A DNA stretch of 64,000 bases, taken from Hyposmocoma kahamanoa. Its lineage: Eukaryota > Arthropoda > Insecta > Lepidoptera > Cosmopterigidae. How positions within the stretch are numbered: position 1 is the first letter of the stretch; every line of letters starts with the position of its first letter. Both the position numbers and the translations under genes were made by a program. The DNA is taken from positions 21,194,350 to 21,258,349 of the forward strand of contig NW_020654810.1 of the NCBI RefSeq assembly GCF_003589595.1, given 5' to 3'. The notes beneath the pieces were generated by a model that had not been told where the DNA came from, did not search any database, and saw only the letters and a list, made by a program, of their open reading frames with translations. Below, in pieces: positions 58,048 through 64,000 of the stretch.

Positions 58048-60234
58048 CAAAACATCTCATTAGGCTAAGACATTAATTTTATTAACAAACTGAATTACAT
58101 AACTAAATTCAAACGATTCACGCACACAAATAAAATATTAATGCAATAATTTAATAATAATTATGTTTTTGCATGAAATAATAAATTTTATTAATAGATA
58201 CATTAAATATAATTAAGTATCATAAAATAATGAGTTTAAAAAATAGAACGCATAACGTCAAAATATCCGTCAACGTTGTCGAACGGATTTTGTATTCAAA
58301 AGGTGTCTTTATCATTTCGGATATAGGCAATGGCCAGTTCATATTTTAACTTTAGACAGTAACCTTGCACAGTTTTTTTGCAATCTCGTTGAGGTACTGT
58401 CAATTTGTCTTTGTTTTACAGTAAGTATGTAATCTCATCAAATACTCAGTAAAGAAATAAAATATTCGTTCGTTTTATTTTATTTGGATGTTTCAAAGAA
58501 AATTCAGATTAACATTTCACTGTCATGCCAAGTCAACCGGTGAAATTCCACTCACTCTGATTAACTCTGTTTGACTTAACGAAAGTAATTTGGATCAAGA
58601 TTAAAATCAAATTCATCAACGAAACGAAACAGGGATCAAATCATTGCAAGGATTTCTCTTTAATTATTTTATACAATATCCGTAAAATCATTAAATCCTT
58701 TCAAATTCAAATACGGATTTGGAATAAAACATTCCTTTATGAAAAGAAGGAACGAATGGAATCCAAAAAAGCTATGAATGAATGAAACTTTTTCAATAAT
58801 TCTGAATAGAGACGTTCGCACTTTTTTACTTTTTTCGATATCTGCGAGATTCCATTTTTGATTAGAATGTAAAATCTTCAAATTAGACATGAATGAATTT
58901 AATATTTTAAATTTAAATTTTTAAATAAGTATCTTCATATTTCTATTAACAGGATTCCATTTAAAAACCTATGAAAATGTGATTCAAGATTTTTTAAACA
59001 GTCAAGGTCTTTGACAATAGATATGTGCATGTGTCTTTCAAATAAATTATACACAAACATTTGATGATAAATGTTACTTAAAAACAGGTCTTTTAATGTA
59101 TATTTCTTTCGGCCTTGGAATAAGCTTAGAAGCTTTATTAAAAAAAAAAATTAGAAACCGGGTCAGCAATAAACAACAAATTAACGCTTACCTGCTAATT
59201 TTCACGTATATTTGGGAGCAAATGGGGATTTTCCGCGAATTTCCCACGTGGAAAATGAAGGAAACAAATCTCCTATTACTAGGGGTCGATCACCCGAACT
59301 TTGGGCTTATTACGGTATAATTTAATGTTTTGTTTTTTCCTACGGACTTTTTTTACGGGGTATGTTTTTACGGCGCCCAGTCACGGCAGAGTATCGACCG
59401 ATAGGGCTGCTTTCTAGTTTAATGCATAGCCAAATTGAAATAACATAGGCTAGACTAGAATCCGCTATGTACAATCTCTTAAAAAAAACTAATCAATTAA
59501 TCCACTTCACTAAACCGTTATTCAGCACTATTTTCAGCGCGTTCCATTTCTTAGAAACCAAATATCGTTGTTGGTAGAAAAGCTCCGTAGTGTAGGGTTT
59601 GGTTAATGGCATGTTATTTCTCTAAATACAGGTGTTCTTTAACAGTTAGCAACTGGAAATGGAGGGTTAAAACCACTATGATAAATTTGCTCTAATAGCA
59701 GTGAAAATTCTATGGTTCTTCTATTTATGCAATTCAAAAACGACAATCTATAAAGGGCGATATTAATGCTACAACGCAGAGCAGTAAAAATGAAATATTT
59801 TTTACGTTTGCATGGGACGGGCGTAGTATACCCCCCAGACTACGCCTGCTGGATCCCCTACGACCCCCTGTCGCGACAAATTACCGCGTCGCATTGAACC
59901 TTTGACCAGATGAACGGTCGTAAATCTTATCTATTAAAACCTGCGTCCATACATTAACTTGGTTTAAATCATAAGTGAAAATGAAAATGCGACTTGCGTG
60001 AAGTTCTCTTTAGAACTTAGTAGACTTCACTAATGCAAAAAAGGAACAATATTATGATAAGAAATTTTGAACATGATACACTATTACTTCGCTCACGCAG
60101 TATATTTCGCTCGAAAACTATAGTATACAAAATAGGACCTTTTGTATCTATGTAGGCTTTAATATCTAAGTGTTTTTTCAAACAAACCTACGTTTCGGGC
60201 CTACGTCTCAGCTGACTGCAATGGTATTTTTTAT
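58048..60234. other. no gene seen
   Basis: AT-rich. At 59190 a CTTACC looks like a minus-strand splice donor, but the frame before it is not coiled-coil-like. A GC-richer block at 59815-59900 (ACCCCCTGTCGCGACAAATT) is unexplained. Confidence 0.5.
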
Positions 60235-60452
60235 GATATCAAGTGACGGGACGAACAAGTCGAGCGCCTCGCCCGTCCATAGCAGTTGCAGTGTCACTTA
60301 GAGCTTCAAATAGCAAAGATCTGAGGGACATTGACAAATCCCAAGTGTCTATAATTTCATCAGTACCTTCAAAACCGGAATGCAGTAATGCTTACATTAG
60401 TCTTTGGCGGCAGAAATAGGTAAGATGACAATACTTCCCTGGACGATATCTT
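60235..60452 (-). repeat. repeat family R, copy 9
   Basis: Minus copy from GATATCAAGTGACGGGACGA to TACTTCCCTGGACGA, lacking part of the middle. Pieces of the CCGAAACGT repeat lie on either side of it (60170-60200 inverted, 60590-60725). Confidence 0.78.
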
Positions 60453-60589
60453 TACTATTTCTGACCATGGTAAAGATATCAATCTGAAAAAACAAACATA
60501 AAAGACGATCGAAAAAATAGTTTCATTTTCTATAAGTAACAATCGCGAAAACCTTGATTGATTTAATTCATTCACCAATCATCTCTAAA

Positions 60590-60725
60590 TGAGTCAACCG
60601 TGACCATGGGACCTGTAAAGGGCCCGAAACGTCGGTTTGTTTGAAAAAACAAATATACGCGATTTTTAATCCGGAAAAATAGTTTCATTTCCTATGTGTA
60701 ACAATCGTGAAAACCTAAGAACTTG
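60590..60725 (+). repeat. CCGAAACGT repeat, copy 3
   Basis: GTGACCATGGGACCTGTAAA, GGGCCCGAAACGTCGG, TTTGTTTGAAAAAACAAA, ATCCGGAAAAATAGTTTC and ATCGTGAAAACCTAAGAACT, almost identical to 34241-34350 over the shared part. Confidence 0.7.
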
Positions 60726-62594
60726 ATATCTCTAAATTAATTAAATAAAAGAGTGTCATCAGGTGTGACACCTTCGGAGAAACAGTGGCTTAACTTACAT
60801 TTGTAAAATTTACAGAAAATGTATTTTAATACGCATTATGCCCTCTATAGAAAAATTAAGGAATGAATAATGCGGCTCTGTATAAATTGCATTTCAAAAA
60901 TGGATTGGGATCACATTTTTTTGCAGTTAAGTCTGAGTTTTACCGGAGGTACAATATGTTGTAGGTATGTCTGAGTTTTTTAACTGCTCGCTATCGTTTT
61001 GTACCATTCGAACCCGCCAGTAAGCTATGACTAAATCCAGGATTCCATATCCCCACCGCACCTGCATCAAAGCCAGCTCACAGCCTTAATTCGCAAATGA
61101 TTAGCTTTATATAACGTGTTAGGGTTGGAAAATGTTTAATCTTAATTGTCAAATGATTTAGAAATGCGATCGGTCTGCCATTTTGGTGATAAAAGTTTTT
61201 TAATATTTATTTGAATTTTTATTGAATGTTTTGATTTTTTACTGTCATGATATTCACGTGTTTTTCGTGAAAATACGAGTTTGTTATTACACAAAGGTCG
61301 AACAAACCAAAGAAAAATTCTTAAACCAGCGTTTGTTTGCCAAACCGGGGCTGCCGCCTTTACCAACTAAGCCTACAGATTTAGTTTTTTAACGTAATAA
61401 ATAAGTATATGTATTTACCTGACCTTCAAGGAACTAATATATATAGAGAGGATAATACCTCCCTCTGAAATTACGGAATTATTGTATACTATTTTGTGAT
61501 GTTTTTGATGTGTAATGAGTGAATTTTATTATGGTAGAGTGCGAAACTTTTGTAATTGTAATTAAAAATAGAACTATATTGTTCTGAAATTTTGGCTTTA
61601 TTTTGAACAATTCTGAGATTTCAGAAATTTAAGTAAATATATTAACAGTATAATAATTTAACAATAATAATAATAATATCTAGTTTTAAACAAATTAATG
61701 TGTTAATCTGTTTTGAATGTCGACTGTTGTGTTCGTCTAATAAATTGAAAATTAAAATTAAAATTAAAATTAAAAATTATGCACCTTGTATAAGTTGGAA
61801 TTGGGTATACTGTTGCATACGTCATAGTCTGTTTGCCTAAGTTTTGTTGTGTCACTGTACAACTAGGCTCTTTATAGATCCTATGGTCACGGCTGACTGA
61901 GATGGTACAGTCATCCACCAGTTAAACATGACCTAGGGTGGCTTACATTAACAAATGTAAGCCACCCTAGGTTGGTTATGTTATAACATATTATGTAATT
62001 ACAAATTATTCGTGCAACTCAACTAATTTACCTAATACACAACTGTGAATCATTAACGTGGAACGTAACAACCTATTCGACTTGGTCGTCTTACCAAAAT
62101 GTGCCGGATGTTCATAAAACCACCTCATAGGCTTATAAATTTTTTGCTAATAAAATGGAACGTAATATTTCACCGAACCTCAAATGTCTATAAACACCTT
62201 CGCGGTACATGATTCTTTATACCTGCGAAATAGGGATGTAGTAGGCAATGTTACTTTATGTAACTAGTACTAGATGTTATTTTATGTAACTCGTATTAGG
62301 TACTAGATCTGATCATATTGCTCGTCGACAACCAGACAACCTTGACAAACTGGTTGTGGTGGGTAAGGTGGAGGGAAGGAGACTCCGCGATTGTAGCTCG
62401 ACCACCTAGCGGATGGAGTGACCAAGTGGCCGTCCTCACTGGCCTCCCTACGACAACTACCCTGAGAAAGGTCGAATATAGAACCAGACGGAAGAAAATC
62501 GTCCATAAAGTCTTGAAAACCTTTCAGGGACACGACCTTTAGCAATGAAGAAAACGACTAAGAAGAAGTACTATATACTAGTATTATTTTGTGA
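60726..62594. other. no gene seen
   Basis: Contains an 18-bp perfect hairpin at 61932-61971 (CCTAGGGTGGCTTACATT), an (AAAATT)n run near 61748-61780, and at 61290-61375 a decayed minus tRNA-like family B fragment. Confidence 0.5.
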
Positions 62595-62785
62595 TATGTA
62601 ACGACAGGGCGAACGTGTTATGCGCTTGGTGGTAAACGACGCGCCCATAACAATTGCAGTACCATTTAAAAGCTTTAATCGCAAAGTTCCGAAGGGCATT
62701 GCCACTGTGCCTGCATGACTGCATAGCAGTAGAAATTGGTATGGTGATAGTACTTCCCTGGACGAAAGAGTTCGTAGCATATCAC
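62595..62785 (-). repeat. repeat family R, copy 10
   Basis: Diverged and shortened minus copy, with GCGCTTGGTGGTAAACGACG and TACTTCCCTGGACGAAAGAG. Confidence 0.68.
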
Positions 62786-63307
62786 TACTACTGCTGTTTA
62801 GATATGACATACAAAAGAGTTACTTGGTACATAAATAGCTAATATTCTACCCATGTCTGAATAATACTTTTAATGCATCATATTTGCGTAATAAATTTTT
62901 TGTTTTTCCGAATTCAATAAAACTGTTACAAAAAACATGCAGTTATTACGCTAAAGTAACAGCTACTAAGGTATCAGAATAGACAACTCATGACACGAAG
63001 ACAGCCAGAGATAAATTTTTAATAATATTAGCCAAGTGGGTCGGGACACCTGGGGTACACCTTAACGCTTTCGTGAACTTAGTCGCTTGTGGACTGGAAC
63101 ACAAACTTACGTGTAAAGACGGTGCAACTACTGCCTTTACACTGATGGAAAGTTCGTGGTGATGTGTGATATTATTGCGAGAGTCATCAATACTTTTCCC
63201 CCTGAAAAAAGGAGGATTATCGTAATCTAGATAATGAAGATGAGAGTAACACTTCTCTGCCATTTAGATGGTTCTGGGAGGGAATTGAATTTTCTTGACA
63301 AATGTCC

Positions 63308-63563
63308 ATAGAGTTCCTTGTGAAAGACTCCGTCCTGGGAAGTCTGCGACTTTACCTATTTCTGCCGTGAAGCATTAAATGTAAGCATTACTGTGTTCCA
63401 ATTTTTAAGGGATGATGATGTTGGAGATGTTACAGGCATATGGGACTTGTCAACTTATGTCTCAGTGTCTTTGCGATTTAAAGCACTAAGTGGCACTGCA
63501 ACTGCTATAGACAGGCGTGTCGCTTAACTACAGGCGCTCGACGACACTTGGTATCATAATAAA
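63308..63563 (+). repeat. repeat family R, copy 11
   Basis: Plus copy from AGAGTTCCTTGTGAAAGAC to GACACTTGGTATCATAATAA, with the TATTTCTGCCGTGAAGC and GACAGGCGTGTCGCTTAAC landmarks. Confidence 0.78.
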
Positions 63564-63795
63564 ATATGTGGCGAATTCTTTAAGCCAGCATATGGCCTTA
63601 AATATCTTTATAAAGGAGAACCGTGTCCAGAAAATTTTCCATGAAAACATAGAAAGCATAGAGAAAATGGTACGCCTTCAGAATACATTTACCAAAGTAT
63701 TTGATGGAGACGACTTGTCGAATTTTCCCACCAGCATTTATAATTTGGTAACAATGTACAAGAGTTTCAGCTTATCGTTTAAAAAGAAAAATTAA
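63564..63795 (+). other. open frame of unknown nature after repeat R
   Basis: The frame continues from the repeat into 77 codons of unique sequence, reading ENRVQKIFHENIESIEKMVR and DGDDLSNFPTSIYNLVTMYK. Composition is protein-like, but there is no known domain, start context or splice support. It could be a pseudogene or retroelement scrap. Confidence 0.25.
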
Positions 63796-64000
63796 CCTAC
63801 TTCCAACAAAATTCTCCAGGGCAATCAATAAGTGATGAAGGTGCAAAGGTGGAGTGAGAAGGGTTTTGGTGTAAGTATAGGTATATATGTATAAGTAAAC
63901 ATACCAACTTGTAATCAATCTTCAGGCTTTGCAGTGTCCGGAGTTATGGTTTTGTACTGTTTTACGAGAAATCTTTGTCAGTATTAAAAAGTCACATATC

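Noticed and set aside
59096..59320. Possible upstream NCKAP5 exon with a donor at 59190 (minus strand)
   Set aside because: The donor-like GTAAGC and phase would fit, but the encoded sequence is Phe/Ile-rich and not a coiled coil.

Overview
This window is nuclear DNA of an insect, almost certainly a moth or butterfly (Lepidoptera). The evidence is AT-rich DNA with large introns, a cecropia-type mariner, tRNA-derived SINEs including one whose body matches the HaSE-type SINE common in Lepidoptera, and many short MITE-like elements. No bacterial genes, operons or CRISPR arrays are present.

One real host gene is supported. It lies on the minus strand and fills about 70% of the window. It encodes an insect member of the NCKAP5 / NCKAP5L family, a coiled-coil, microtubule-associated protein. 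I traced nine coding exons, from 54353-54443 down to the stop codon at 9633-9635. All splice sites are GT-AG, and the codon phases match at all eight junctions (0,0,1,0,1,2,0,1). The product is 1140 residues and lacks its N-terminus, because the first visible exon opens inside a codon. It has an N-terminal coiled coil with the family signature, proline-rich SH3-type stretches, a long acidic/serine-rich middle encoded by one 2251-bp exon, two SxIP motifs of the EB1-binding type, and a conserved-looking C-terminal block. AATAAA begins one base after the stop codon. The introns reach 28.7 kb and 9.5 kb and carry most of the repeats.

The rest is a mobile-element landscape. From the left: a broken Ty3/gypsy protease-RT remnant split by a MITE and a SINE (1-2150); a 55-bp tandem array invaded by a SINE (3001-3477); a TTAA-flanked element (4147-4640); a hAT-like MITE with a perfect 8-bp duplication (11013-11320); a nearly complete 1271-bp mariner with perfect inverted repeats and one frameshift (18970-20240); and a 378-bp element with 22-bp inverted repeats, 8-bp target duplication and a THAP-domain fragment (22772-23149), read here as a P-superfamily derivative. 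Further right are a 400-N assembly gap bounded by a perfect palindrome (27284-27777), a decayed non-LTR RT (31773-32603), a jockey-like fragment nested inside another repeat (44229-44702), and at least eleven copies of one unclassified ~250-300 bp repeat family.

Family assignments come from memory of protein families and motifs; no database search was run. Boundaries of dispersed repeats are approximate. Stretches listed as having no gene were read on both strands and showed no convincing coding or RNA signal.
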